Source: Dyadobacter sp. CY312
Lineage (GTDB): Bacteria; Bacteroidota; Bacteroidia; Cytophagales; Spirosomataceae
Direction of reading: 5' to 3'
Length of the DNA stretch: 64,000 bases
NCBI RefSeq assembly: GCF_021390535.1
Contig: NZ_JAJUXG010000013.1
Coordinates: 244,071-308,070, forward strand
The notes below the pieces were generated by a model. It had not been told where the DNA came from. It saw only the letters and a list, made by a program, of their open reading frames with translations, and ran no database searches. The position numbers were made by a program, and so were the translations under genes. Positions 46,235-55,288 of this stretch are shown here, in pieces. Position 1 is the first letter of the stretch; each line of letters opens with the position of its first letter.

Positions 46235-48261
46235 TGAAGCATCAACTAAACAAGATAGCTGTTTTGCTGGTTTTAATCATTCACCTTATTACAGCCTGTA
46301 AAGAGGTGAATCCCGGCACTCCTTCGACAAATTCAACAGGGAATCTTACCTACTACGTCGATTCTCAAAATGGCAATGATGCCAATAGTGGTTTGAGCGA
46401 GACACTCGCCTGGAAAACTTTCGCCAGGGTAAATTCAACCACATTTGTAGGTGGCGATAAAATTTTGCTCAAATCGGGTGGTGTCTGGTCATCCCGGCTT
46501 CATCCTTTGGGAAGCGGCTCCATTGATAATCCCATAACCCTTTCCTCATATGGAGACGCGGCCAGACCTGTAATTAATGGAGCCGGACTGGCCGGTGCTG
46601 TGGTGCTGCTTAAAAACCAGTCGCACTGGGTCATAGAAGGATTGGAAATTACCAACACCGCCGATGTAAGGAGCAATACCTATCGTTGGGGAATTCAGGT
46701 TGAAAATGCGAATGGTGGTGTTTTAAGCAATATCAAAATCATTAACAATTACGTCCATCACGTAACAGGTTCGTTCCGTTGGGCGGATGGTTTTATTGGT
46801 CCGCATTTGAACGGAGGTATCGGTGTCAATGTCACAGGAACTTCCGGTACAGATAAGTTTGACAATGTTTTGATAGAATCAAATACCGTTTCTTACAGTG
46901 GACGCACGGGAATCGTAGTATGGGACAACGTCTGGAACAACGCCACCCACGCTACCACGAACGTAAAGGTCAGACGAAATAAAGTGGAGTTTATTGATAG
47001 CGATGGTATTTTAACTTACGGCTGCAATGGTGCATTATTGGAATATAATGTGGCCAATACCTGCGGAAATTATGCAGAAAGCGGGCAATTCAACGGTTCG
47101 TGTGCAATCTGGTTTACGCGCGGAAGTGATTGTATCAGTCAGTTTAACGAGGCCTACAATACAAAAGCCTTACTTGACAATGCAGACGGGCAAGGCTTTG
47201 ATATCGACCTGGATGCGACAAACGGCATTGTGCAGTACAATTACAGTCACGACAATGCGGGAGGTTTTCTACTTTTGATCGATGCCCGAGGCGATCCCAG
47301 CGTTCAGAACGGAACCAGCGGGTCTATTGTCCGCTACAATATCAGCCAGAATGACGGAGCACGGATCATTAACTTCGCCGGAGGCGTCGCACCGAATTCT
47401 GCCATATACAACAACATTTTTTATGTTGGCTCCGGGCTTTCAACCAATATCATAGACCACTCCTGGGATCTTGATATGACGCAGCCTTATTATTTCAAAA
47501 ACAATATCATTTATAATCTTGGGTCGGGAACCTACCGAATTCCTGGCAATGCCGGCAGTTTTGATTACAATTTATATTTTGGCAATCATCCGGTTTCGGA
47601 GCCTTGGGAAGCACACAAATTGACATCAGATCCTTTGTTTGTGAGTGCAGGAAGTGGCGGTTTGGGTATCAATTCCTTGGATGGCTATAAAATAGCTGGC
47701 TCATCTCCTGCGGCTGGTTCAGGAGTGTTTATAACCAACCCGGGTGCTCAGGATTTTTGGGGAACCACGATTTCGTTGTTGAATTTACCAAGTCGCGGCG
47801 CCCATTTTATTGCCGGAGCACCGGTAGGAACCACCGGACAAACGACGATTGATCCGCTCAATTCGTTTGGAAATACGTACGGACACAGCGCAAACATGGT
47901 TATTGATAGCAGCAACCCGTCTTATTTCGAAAATGATAGCGCCAGAGTAACACGAAGCGACGCAAATGCTGGTACACTGGTTTACAATTTGAATAGCATT
48001 TCGAATTTTAGCATAGCTGTATATGAATTCAGCACCGATCTTTCAAAGGTGAAGTTTTACGCGTCGGCGAATGGAATCTCCTGGAATTTGGTAAGCGTCA
48101 ACCATACTCCCCCGGCTGCCACATCAAATGGTTGGTTTAAAACCGTTTTCACCCCGGCTTCTGCTTTACCTGCCGGGAACAATTACCTGAAGATAGAGCT
48201 TTCTGATGCCAGTAGCTGGAGTACACAGATCGGTCAGGTAAGTATTGCACATGTGAATTAA
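46234..48261 (+). CDS. Right-handed beta-helix lipoprotein, candidate polysaccharide lyase or glycan hydrolase
   Basis: The 675-aa lipoprotein (lipobox ITAC, Cys22) begins its mature part with TYYVDSQNGNDANSGLSETL, the start typical of DUF1565/pectate-lyase-like right-handed parallel beta-helix enzymes. Asn- and Gly-rich coils such as NIKIINNYVHHVTG, NVLIESNTVSYSGRTGIVVW and VQYNYSHDNAGGF continue to about residue 510. The last 125 residues form a beta-sandwich resembling a carbohydrate-binding or discoidin-like module. Candidate catalytic residues cannot be fixed by eye. Surface glycan cleavage or binding is inferred from the coupling to susD. Confidence 0.82.
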   Translation: MKHQLNKIAVLLVLIIHLITACKEVNPGTPSTNSTGNLTYYVDSQNGNDANSGLSETLAWKTFARVNSTTFVGGDKILLKSGGVWSSRLHPLGSGSIDNPITLSSYGDAARPVINGAGLAGAVVLLKNQSHWVIEGLEITNTADVRSNTYRWGIQVENANGGVLSNIKIINNYVHHVTGSFRWADGFIGPHLNGGIGVNVTGTSGTDKFDNVLIESNTVSYSGRTGIVVWDNVWNNATHATTNVKVRRNKVEFIDSDGILTYGCNGALLEYNVANTCGNYAESGQFNGSCAIWFTRGSDCISQFNEAYNTKALLDNADGQGFDIDLDATNGIVQYNYSHDNAGGFLLLIDARGDPSVQNGTSGSIVRYNISQNDGARIINFAGGVAPNSAIYNNIFYVGSGLSTNIIDHSWDLDMTQPYYFKNNIIYNLGSGTYRIPGNAGSFDYNLYFGNHPVSEPWEAHKLTSDPLFVSAGSGGLGINSLDGYKIAGSSPAAGSGVFITNPGAQDFWGTTISLLNLPSRGAHFIAGAPVGTTGQTTIDPLNSFGNTYGHSANMVIDSSNPSYFENDSARVTRSDANAGTLVYNLNSISNFSIAVYEFSTDLSKVKFYASANGISWNLVSVNHTPPAATSNGWFKTVFTPASALPAGNNYLKIELSDASSWSTQIGQVSIAHVN

Positions 48262-48277
48262 TCTGCTGAATTGACAA

Positions 48278-49126
48278 ATGAAAATGAAACTTCTAAAGGT
48301 AGTATTCTCAAATCTTTTTCTGCTGGTAGCATGGTCGGCTTTTGCCCAGGATGCGCTTACGCTGCAAGACGAAGCGTATGGAACAGATTCACTTCAAAAA
48401 ATGGATGTCTATTTACTTCCTGATCGTACGTTGACAACACCCGTCGTAATTTTGGTACATGGCGGCGGGTGGATGGCAGGCGATAAAGAAGCTTGTAATT
48501 TCATGAAGGATTTTCTTACCACTCAAGGTATCAATATCATCAATATCAATTACCGCCTTGCTACCACTGGCAAAATAACATACCGGGAAGTTATGGCGGA
48601 TATGGATCTGGCTATTGATCATGTGCTCAAAAAGGCAGATCAATGGCAGATCAGGAAAACTAAGTATGTTTTCTGGGGAGGAAGTGCAGGCGGTCATCTG
48701 GCTATGTTATACGCCTATAAGTATGATAAGAAAAATGTAATTTCAGCCGTTACAACACTAGGTGGTCCTACAAAACTGGATGATATTGAAACGTTATCAA
48801 AAGGAAAAAAGGAGGATATAGAAGGCCTACTACCCCTGATAACAGGAGATAAATGGCAACCCGAAAACCTGGCACAATCCTACCAGGACGCGAGTCCATT
48901 TTATGCTATCGCTTTCAGGCCCACTCTTTTGATGCATGGAGAAAAAGATAACATTGTTCCAGTTGGACAAGCCCAAATCATGTACACGCATTTAAAGGAA
49001 AATGAGGTTCCGACAGAATTGATCGTGCTCGAAAATGGCGGACATGGCGGAGAAGGTACATCCGCTGAAACATCAAAAAAAATGGCTGTCACGATTTTAA
49101 AGTGGGTTCAAAAATATGGGCTTTAA
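48278..49126 (+). CDS. Secreted alpha/beta-hydrolase, acetylesterase type
   Basis: The 282-aa protein has a signal peptide (residues 1-24, SAFAQ) and the BD-FAE/esterase-lipase fold. The oxyanion motif is HGGGW (61-65), nucleophile Ser136 lies in WGGSAGGH, and the likely acid is Asp224 (HGEKDNIVP) with His256 in NGGHGGEG. Related enzymes remove acetyl or feruloyl groups from plant polysaccharides. Position between the beta-helix lipoprotein and the GH30 enzyme fits debranching of an esterified glycan. The exact ester is not determinable from sequence. Confidence 0.88.
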   Translation: MKMKLLKVVFSNLFLLVAWSAFAQDALTLQDEAYGTDSLQKMDVYLLPDRTLTTPVVILVHGGGWMAGDKEACNFMKDFLTTQGINIININYRLATTGKITYREVMADMDLAIDHVLKKADQWQIRKTKYVFWGGSAGGHLAMLYAYKYDKKNVISAVTTLGGPTKLDDIETLSKGKKEDIEGLLPLITGDKWQPENLAQSYQDASPFYAIAFRPTLLMHGEKDNIVPVGQAQIMYTHLKENEVPTELIVLENGGHGGEGTSAETSKKMAVTILKWVQKYGL

Positions 49127-49936
49127 GCAGTAAGATTAAATGACTACCACATAACACCATTTTTTCAAAGACGGTATCTTGTTTCAGAATAACCCTGTTG
49201 AAATACCTGCAATAAGCCATTTGACTGCTCGCAACATTCATTTGGCTTATTGCATTAATGTGTTCTTCTGCACCTGTAAAATCCTGCATTAGGTTTTAAT
49301 TTATACAGCTCGCCACCAACTGCACAGTGAAGACCTTGTCGGTACACCTGACACACCACCAACTAATTCTCATCACTTCTGACTATACTGCTGTCAATTA
49401 CCCGGTTATAACCGTCGTCTCCGACTGAAACAATACGACTTTTACTCAAAAATTACAGCGATGCAGGATGAATTTTGCAGCACCACTTACATTCCCTTCA
49501 CAACTGTTTAAAATTTGCCGTGTATAAGAGGTATCTGCCATTCCCTTGGATTCAGATATACGCACATGTAAGGCATTAACAACAATTTCTTTACAAGCAA
49601 TTTACAAGTTCTCTGTCAGCTTCTTCAAGACAATTGAAGGAGAAACATCTCCAACCGACAGTTACTGAATGACCTGAAACGATTGGTAACAGTAAATTCC
49701 CTTCTTCTCCAAACATACTTACCCCTAATTTGACGATTTGTTCCATATTTCCATTTTTCATGTACCGTACTTTGCTAAATAAAATCATATTATTTATTCA
49801 GCAAATCATATATGTTCAATGTTAAAGTACGATCCCCCTGATTGATAGTTTACCGCTGAGACCGAAAGTGTAGGCCTCACGATTTAATGGTTTTCGCGAA
49901 TTTCTTGCCAAATAATTAAAATCAATCTTTCAACGA
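49127..49936. other. Long gap with possible decayed coding sequence
   Basis: No intact gene lies in these 810 nt. The minus strand carries coding-like stretches broken by stops, for example RIVSVGDDGYNRVIDSSIVR followed by SDEN-stop and LVVCQVYRQGLHCAVGGELY (about 49263-49440). A 65-codon frame lies at 49591-49788. The pieces read in compatible directions and look like an eroded gene, but I cannot name it. The right end must contain the start region of the GH30 gene. Confidence 0.3.
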
Positions 49937-52900
49937 ATGAAGAAAATACTACTCAGGTTATTTAATTCAGCTGTAATCATTGCTGGTTTAACCTTATTTC
50001 ACTCCACAGTTTTGGCCCAGACAATAAATGCAACGGTCAAACTAAACAAAGATGTTTCTTATCAGAATATTACGGGCTTTGGTGGGTTTGTAAATAGTCC
50101 TCAATTCGGGTACAATCACATGAGTGAGGCTGAGATAAGGAAAATGTGGGGGCCTGAAAGTGAAGCAGGATACAACATCATGCGCATATACATACCTATT
50201 GGTCAGGAAAACTGGTCGCAATCTCTGGCTACTGCTCAGCTTGCTAAATCACTGGGCATAAAGGTATTTGCCTCACCATGGTCTATGCCAGCGGAGTGGA
50301 AAACCTACAATACCACTGCTTCCCGCTACACAAACGATGCGGGTAATACCGTTCCGGTGTATCTGAGAGAAGAACATTATCCCACTTACGCCCAATACCT
50401 CGATGACTTTGTTACTTATCTCAGGACAAATGGCGTGGAACTCGATGCAATCTCTCTGCAAAACGAGCCTGACTATCAGGTGGATTACGCTGGATGTATC
50501 TGGACGCCTGCACAGATGGCTAAATTCATCAGAGAACAGGGTGATAAAATCAATTGTAAAATCATAGCTCCCGAAACCGTAGGTATCACAGACAATTACG
50601 CGACCGCTTTCATGGATCCCGCAGTACTGGCAAATCTGGACATTTTCGGAGGTCATCAATATGGCGTTATTCAGCCCGGTTTGCTGAATGTGCAGGCTCA
50701 GGGAAAAGAAGTGTGGATGACAGAATTCCTGATCAACTGGAACCCAACCGGTACCTCACGTAATTTTAACTGGCAGATAGACGCCTTTGATTTCGCTTCC
50801 AAAGTAAATGACGCGTTGCTTGCCAATGTAAATGCCTGGATTCACTATGCGACAAAACGCTATTATGGCCAAATGGGTGACGGCCTTTTCGGAACTGTTG
50901 AAGGCGAAATAACCAAGCGTGGACATATTTTGTCTCACTATTCTAAATATGTTACGGGAGCAAAACGTATCCAGAATATCTGGAATGACAATACCTCCCA
51001 GCTGAGCGGCTCTTCTTATCTCTCCGCAGACGGCAATAAAGTGTATGTAGTCGTGATCAACTCCTCGGCCAACGCCTATAATCTGTCCGTGGATTTACCA
51101 TTTCTGTCAAACTCAGGGGAAGCAATAACGACCACTGCGTCCACGAACATGGCGGAAAGCAGCCTTGCATTTGCAGGCGAAACAGCCCGTCCTAATGTGA
51201 ACATTGGGGCGTCAAGCATCACTACGCTTGTGTTCGATAAAAGCGGAGAAAGGGAAGTTTCCGAAATGGTTAGTGAGCTGATCAACTATGGAAAAATTGA
51301 AGGACAAACCGTCACCAATTCTGCTTTTGGTACAAACTACAGACTGAGTGGTAAAACGGTTTCCCATAAGGTCGATATGCCATTGCTGAGCGCTAACCAG
51401 AATGCAGGGAATGGATACATTCAACTAAGCCAAAAATTTAACAAGCTGGTATTCCGGGTAGAAAGTTTGTTATCCAGCAATCTTTATACATCCAGTAACA
51501 CCACTCTGTATTATGTCAACAAGGCTGGTGAAGTGGCGTCGCATAATTATGGCACTTTCAACTTTACTAACAGAAACAATTTTGACTGGGTTTTCGATAT
51601 TTCGGAAGATGTCCTTCCTGACGGGTGTACCGGGATTATCGCTATTTACAATGGTAACTACAGTTCACAACTTACCTTTAAATTCCAGAACGTTTATCTG
51701 GCAATGGGTAAAGAACGGGGTTACAAATTCTCCGGGCCCTACAGCAATACGGACAGCTACCTTTTGGATAGTTTTGACGATGTCACCTATACATCATTTG
51801 ACTTTACAGGAGCTATCGATATCACTACCGATACCGACTGGCATACTGCTGCTAAAAACAAGAACAGCGTATTTTACACGCAAAGTGACGTGCTTAGTAA
51901 TGGAACAAACGTGATCAACGGATCAATTTGTGAAAAACTGGAACTTAGCGACATGGGTGGAGATTTCTATCCTCCTGTTGGTTTCACTTCTAATACAGCC
52001 AAGTACAATGCTACATTAAATGGATTAAAAATGCTCGTCTTACCATTCGAAGCCGATATCCCGACAGGTGTGAAAGCATACACGCTGGAATTTACCGATT
52101 CGAAAGTCACAGGTAAAATCATCATTGACTCCAAAATACCGGCTAATACTCCCGTATTGGTAAGTGGCATTGGCACATTCACTTTTGAAGGATCCGGATC
52201 CATTTCGTCATCTGCAAACCTGAGGATAAGTGGGGCGCAAAACGGAATCAACAGTAATGCCCGCACGATGCAGGTAGGTATCACAGCCGGGGTGTACATC
52301 GGTATTAAAGCGCCAATCGGTGGTTATTATCTGAGCAACGGCAGCGGAACACCTTCATTTAGCCGAATCACAAGTACTTCCCAGCCAACCGTCGGTTCCT
52401 TTGATGCGTATCTTGCACCCGGCCTGGCAACAACTGCTGCCAGTCTGGAACTTTTTCTGGACGAAAGTGCTCTCCCCGTTCGCCTTGGAGCATTTACTGC
52501 CAAGTCTTCTGAAAATGGAGTACGTCTGGAATGGAATACCTATTCTGAAAAAGACAATGCAGGATTTGATATTGAAAGAAGTAAGGACGCCATAAAGTTT
52601 GTCAGAATAGCATCCGTTGAAGGACTTGGAAACAGTGATATTGAAAACCATTACACCTTTAGTGACAATTCTCCGCTTGCAGATATCAGCTATTACCGTT
52701 TGAAACAAACAGACGTAGATGGGACGTATTCATATTCTCAGGTAAGATCGGTGAAAAACAATGCAACATCTGTGGTTGCATATCCGAATCCGGTAAGAGA
52801 TTTGCTCACGATAGATTTTAAAGGAAATAAGGTTGACGGAAAACTAGTCATTGTCAATGTACTCGGTCAGGAAGTTCGTCAATCTACTTTAAGTGGATCA

Positions 52901-52993
52901 GGACACAAAGAAATTGATGTCTCGAAACTTCCATCAGGCATTTATTTTTATCGAATTGACGGCTTCAAAGGATCATTTGTAAGGGTTGATTGA
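49937..52993 (+). CDS. Secreted GH30-family hydrolase with T9SS sorting domain
   Basis: The 1018-aa protein has a signal peptide (ending VLAQT) and a GH30 barrel (about residues 33-440). FGGFVNSPQ, FASPWSMPAEWK, acid/base Glu177 in LQNEP and nucleophile Glu263 in WMTEFL identify it. The pattern is closest to glucuronoxylanase-type GH30 enzymes, so xylan or a related beta-glycan is the likely substrate. A middle region (about 450-830) has beta-rich modules of unknown type. The C-terminus is a T9SS type A domain (YRLKQTDVDGTYSYSQV, then YPNPVRD and LPSGIYFYRI), so it is exported across the outer membrane. It completes the second nutrient locus. Confidence 0.9.
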   Translation: MKKILLRLFNSAVIIAGLTLFHSTVLAQTINATVKLNKDVSYQNITGFGGFVNSPQFGYNHMSEAEIRKMWGPESEAGYNIMRIYIPIGQENWSQSLATAQLAKSLGIKVFASPWSMPAEWKTYNTTASRYTNDAGNTVPVYLREEHYPTYAQYLDDFVTYLRTNGVELDAISLQNEPDYQVDYAGCIWTPAQMAKFIREQGDKINCKIIAPETVGITDNYATAFMDPAVLANLDIFGGHQYGVIQPGLLNVQAQGKEVWMTEFLINWNPTGTSRNFNWQIDAFDFASKVNDALLANVNAWIHYATKRYYGQMGDGLFGTVEGEITKRGHILSHYSKYVTGAKRIQNIWNDNTSQLSGSSYLSADGNKVYVVVINSSANAYNLSVDLPFLSNSGEAITTTASTNMAESSLAFAGETARPNVNIGASSITTLVFDKSGEREVSEMVSELINYGKIEGQTVTNSAFGTNYRLSGKTVSHKVDMPLLSANQNAGNGYIQLSQKFNKLVFRVESLLSSNLYTSSNTTLYYVNKAGEVASHNYGTFNFTNRNNFDWVFDISEDVLPDGCTGIIAIYNGNYSSQLTFKFQNVYLAMGKERGYKFSGPYSNTDSYLLDSFDDVTYTSFDFTGAIDITTDTDWHTAAKNKNSVFYTQSDVLSNGTNVINGSICEKLELSDMGGDFYPPVGFTSNTAKYNATLNGLKMLVLPFEADIPTGVKAYTLEFTDSKVTGKIIIDSKIPANTPVLVSGIGTFTFEGSGSISSSANLRISGAQNGINSNARTMQVGITAGVYIGIKAPIGGYYLSNGSGTPSFSRITSTSQPTVGSFDAYLAPGLATTAASLELFLDESALPVRLGAFTAKSSENGVRLEWNTYSEKDNAGFDIERSKDAIKFVRIASVEGLGNSDIENHYTFSDNSPLADISYYRLKQTDVDGTYSYSQVRSVKNNATSVVAYPNPVRDLLTIDFKGNKVDGKLVIVNVLGQEVRQSTLSGSGHKEIDVSKLPSGIYFYRIDGFKGSFVRVD

Positions 52994-53034
52994 TGGTTAT
53001 TAGAATTACGCAGTTGATTTGATACCACATAAAA

Positions 53035-53068
53035 AAGGGGCGTCTCCAAAAAATTGGAGGCGCCCCTT
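53035..53068. terminator. Hairpin after the GH30 gene
   Basis: A 13-bp stem with one G-T pair (53035-53047 with 53056-53068) lies 42 nt past the stop. The T-run is on the minus-strand side, so as a plus-strand terminator it is atypical, but the stem is very stable. Confidence 0.7.
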
Positions 53069-53175
53069 AGGTGTTAGAAAACTATCGTAAACGTGATAAA
53101 AATTGCGGTTTTACTATGTTCAACAATTAAACCATACTGCAAGCAATACCAGGATAAACCCTAATTTGATCGACC

Positions 53176-53789
53176 TTGAATACCAGCAATCCATCCCACC
53201 AACAGTTAATCAACTATTTTAAGAGTTATTTCCCTCTTAACACATCGGGGCACACTGAGCTGTTTTCACGTTTTAAAGAGCGCTCTGTGAAACGCCGTCA
53301 CTTTATTTTGCAACAGGGGACGTGTGCAGACACTTTACTTTTGTTGTATCAGGATGTTTTAAAATGTATACTGTTGACAAAAATAGAAATGAACATAACA
53401 TCCAGTTTGCCGCGGAAAATGACCGCACAGCAGCCAGGAGGATTTTTGATCTGTCCAGTTTTTACTCAGAAAAGCCCAGTTTGTTTTACATCGAAGCCTT
53501 AGAGCCCTCACTGATCCTTCAAATCGAGCATAAGGATCTCCTGGATCTTTTTACGCACCACCACAAGTTTGACCGAAATTTCCGGATCATCATAGAGCAG
53601 AAATTTATTGAACTCCAAAACCGGTTGCTCGGCAACATCAGCTCCACAGCCGAAGAAAGATACCTTGCATTTCTGGAACAATACCCGGAACTATCCAACC
53701 GGATTGCTAATACACAGATCGCATCCTACCTGGGCATTACGCCAGAATTTCTCAGAAAAATCCGGAAAGATATCACACGGCACGGTTAA
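53176..53789 (+). pseudogene. Crp/Fnr-family regulator, frameshifted
   Basis: Two overlapping frames together make one Crp/Fnr protein. The first (TTG at 53176) supplies the N-terminus through LFSRFKERSVKRRHFILQQG plus TCADT. The second carries FTFVVSGCFKMYTVDKNRNE, then FYSEKPSLFYIEALEPSLIL, and ends with the helix-turn-helix NTQIASYLGITPEFLRKIRK. The two join if one T is restored to the TTT run at 53334-53336, so a single-base loss in a short T tract is the likely cause, or a sequencing error. ENDRTAARRIFDLSSF also looks about five residues longer than the usual motif. A SnoaL-like gene follows. Confidence 0.8.
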
Positions 53790-53987
53790 CTCTTAAACTA
53801 TATTAAGTGTATTTCTTAAGATTGTTTATGGGTCGGCATGGGGACAAAGGCGTAATTTTGCACTTCTTCAAAGACAAGCAGGGACCTTTTTGTTCTTAAA
53901 AAGATCATCAATCATGGAAGATCTATTGCTACTAGTTCAATGATGTAAACCAGCAGTAGGACTGCTCGACAATAAAAAACCATTAAG

Positions 53988-54407
53988 ATGACAACAGACA
54001 CAAACAATCGCATCATGCAGCGTTTTATTACATTCATTAATTCTGCCAGCGAAACACTAGCCATAGAACTTATTTCCCAGGATGCTCTATTTTATGTACC
54101 GGGCCAGCCCGATCCCATGCAAGGTCCTGCAGGGTATCTTTCAATTATTGCCATGATGCGAAGCGGTTTTCCTGACATCAAGTGGACATTGGAAGACATG
54201 GTTTCTGAGGGTGATAAAATTGCTGCCCGCTTCACTATGCGCGGGACCCATCAGGGTAATTTTTTCGGTGTACCGGCGACAGGAAAACTTATACAGGCGC
54301 AGGCAATTAATTTTTATCATCTTTCTGATGGCCGGTTTGTCAAGGAATATGGCCAGCCCGATATGCTTGCCATTATGGCCCAGATTGGAGCGGTACCTTC
54401 AAGGTAA
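53988..54407 (+). CDS. SnoaL-like (NTF2-fold) protein
   Basis: The 139-aa protein has the SnoaL/ester-cyclase pattern. It comprises an N-terminal helix pair, FYVPGQPDPMQGPAGYLSII, then FPDIKWTLEDMVSEGDKIAA, RFTMRGTHQGNFFGVPATGK and the closing YGQPDMLAIMAQIG. Conserved Asp/His positions in the cone-shaped pocket are present in outline. Members catalyse cyclisation or hydrolysis or simply bind small molecules; the substrate is unknown. The regulator upstream is broken, so its control may be lost. Confidence 0.85.
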   Translation: MTTDTNNRIMQRFITFINSASETLAIELISQDALFYVPGQPDPMQGPAGYLSIIAMMRSGFPDIKWTLEDMVSEGDKIAARFTMRGTHQGNFFGVPATGKLIQAQAINFYHLSDGRFVKEYGQPDMLAIMAQIGAVPSR

Positions 54408-54822
54408 ACAGAAAGTATTTCTCCCATCAACGGCTTTTCGATGCCCGAAAGCATAACATCAGGCCGCAAACGCTTTTTTGTTTCCAATCAGAGATAGGAT
54501 GTTTTCAGCAAGGATGGAAAAAATATCCGTTGATGAGCCGGAAATAAAAAGAAGGAAAAAGCATTAACCGGAGTGTCTTCACCAAATATGAGAAGGTTAA
54601 GAACCGGATGTCTCCAAACTTTCTACCTCTTTGGTAAATATCTCATGTAACCGCTCGTAGATGTGGTATTGCCAGATTTAGTTTACAGCGCTGTCGGTCC
54701 GCCGCGGGGCTTGCAAGGAAGGGCGAATAGAAGCTGGTTGATCGCCCGAAGCGGTCAAAAGTTCGGTAATGAGCAAGAGCTACTTGTGCTTAAAATTCGA
54801 AATGAGTTCAACTATAGAAAAC
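54408..54822. other. Intergenic region with a GC-rich patch
   Basis: This 415-nt gap holds no intact gene. A patch near 54690-54760 is richer in G and C than its surroundings and contains GGGCGA/TCGCCC arms. On the minus strand a 26-codon fragment (IWQYHIYERLHEIFTKEVES then LETSGS-stop, ending at 54597) is protein-like but has a stop directly upstream, so it could be a gene remnant. Confidence 0.3.
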
Positions 54823-55182
54823 TTAGAATTTGCTCCCGCTCGCAATCTGATTTCCCCATTTCAGGATAGCATCTAGTACCGGAATGAAAGTACTTCCAAA
54901 ATCGGTAAGGCTGTAAACCACTTTGATTGGCGGTTTTTCCCCATAGACAACCCTTGAAACCAACCCATCTTTTTCAAGCTGTTTCAATTGAAGGCTAAGC
55001 GTCATTTCTGTCACTGTTGCCATTTCTTTTTTCAACTGGCTATATCTCTTGCTTGAATCTTTCAGGTGATAGAGGATCACTGTCTTCCATTTACCACCCA
55101 CCAGATCCATCGCCAGACTGACGGTACAAGGATAGCTCTTGTCGCCATTTTTTACATAATCGCTTGCGCACTCAACCTTCAT
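54823..55182 (-). CDS. HxlR-family winged-helix regulator
   Basis: Starting at ATG 55180-55182 the protein is 119 aa (KVECASDYVKNGDKSYPC). The HxlR signature is complete: MDLVGGKWKTVILYHLKDSS, RYSQLKKEMATVTEMTLSLQ, LKQLEKDGLVSRVVY and YSLTDFGSTF. Two cysteines, near the N-terminus and in SYPCTV, resemble the redox-sensing cysteines of YodB/HypR-type members. It is divergent from the NAD(P)H oxidoreductase gene with a shared palindrome, so it probably represses that gene under unstressed conditions. Confidence 0.92.
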   Translation of the reverse strand: MKVECASDYVKNGDKSYPCTVSLAMDLVGGKWKTVILYHLKDSSKRYSQLKKEMATVTEMTLSLQLKQLEKDGLVSRVVYGEKPPIKVVYSLTDFGSTFIPVLDAILKWGNQIASGSKF

Positions 55183-55252
55183 GCTCTTCTTTTTTAGCAC
55201 CTATCCAAACTGATAGTTATTGTAAACCTAAGATACTCAATTTAGTTTTGCA

Positions 55253-55269
55253 ACTATAATTATTATAGT
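55253..55269. promoter_or_regulatory. Palindromic operator between HxlR and oxidoreductase genes
   Basis: ACTATAAT-T-ATTATAGT is a perfect 8+1+8 palindrome in the 106-nt divergent control region, 20 nt before the oxidoreductase ATG, where an HxlR repressor would be expected to bind. Confidence 0.6.
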
Positions 55270-55288
55270 ACAATAAATCTGATGTAGA

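Noticed and set aside
49591..49788. 65-codon minus-strand frame as a real small gene
   Set aside because: It lies in a stretch of broken coding-like sequence and has no recognisable domain or conserved start context.
53322..53789. Second Crp/Fnr frame as a separate gene
   Set aside because: Its first residues continue the beta-barrel of the frame before it. The two make one protein if a single base is restored.
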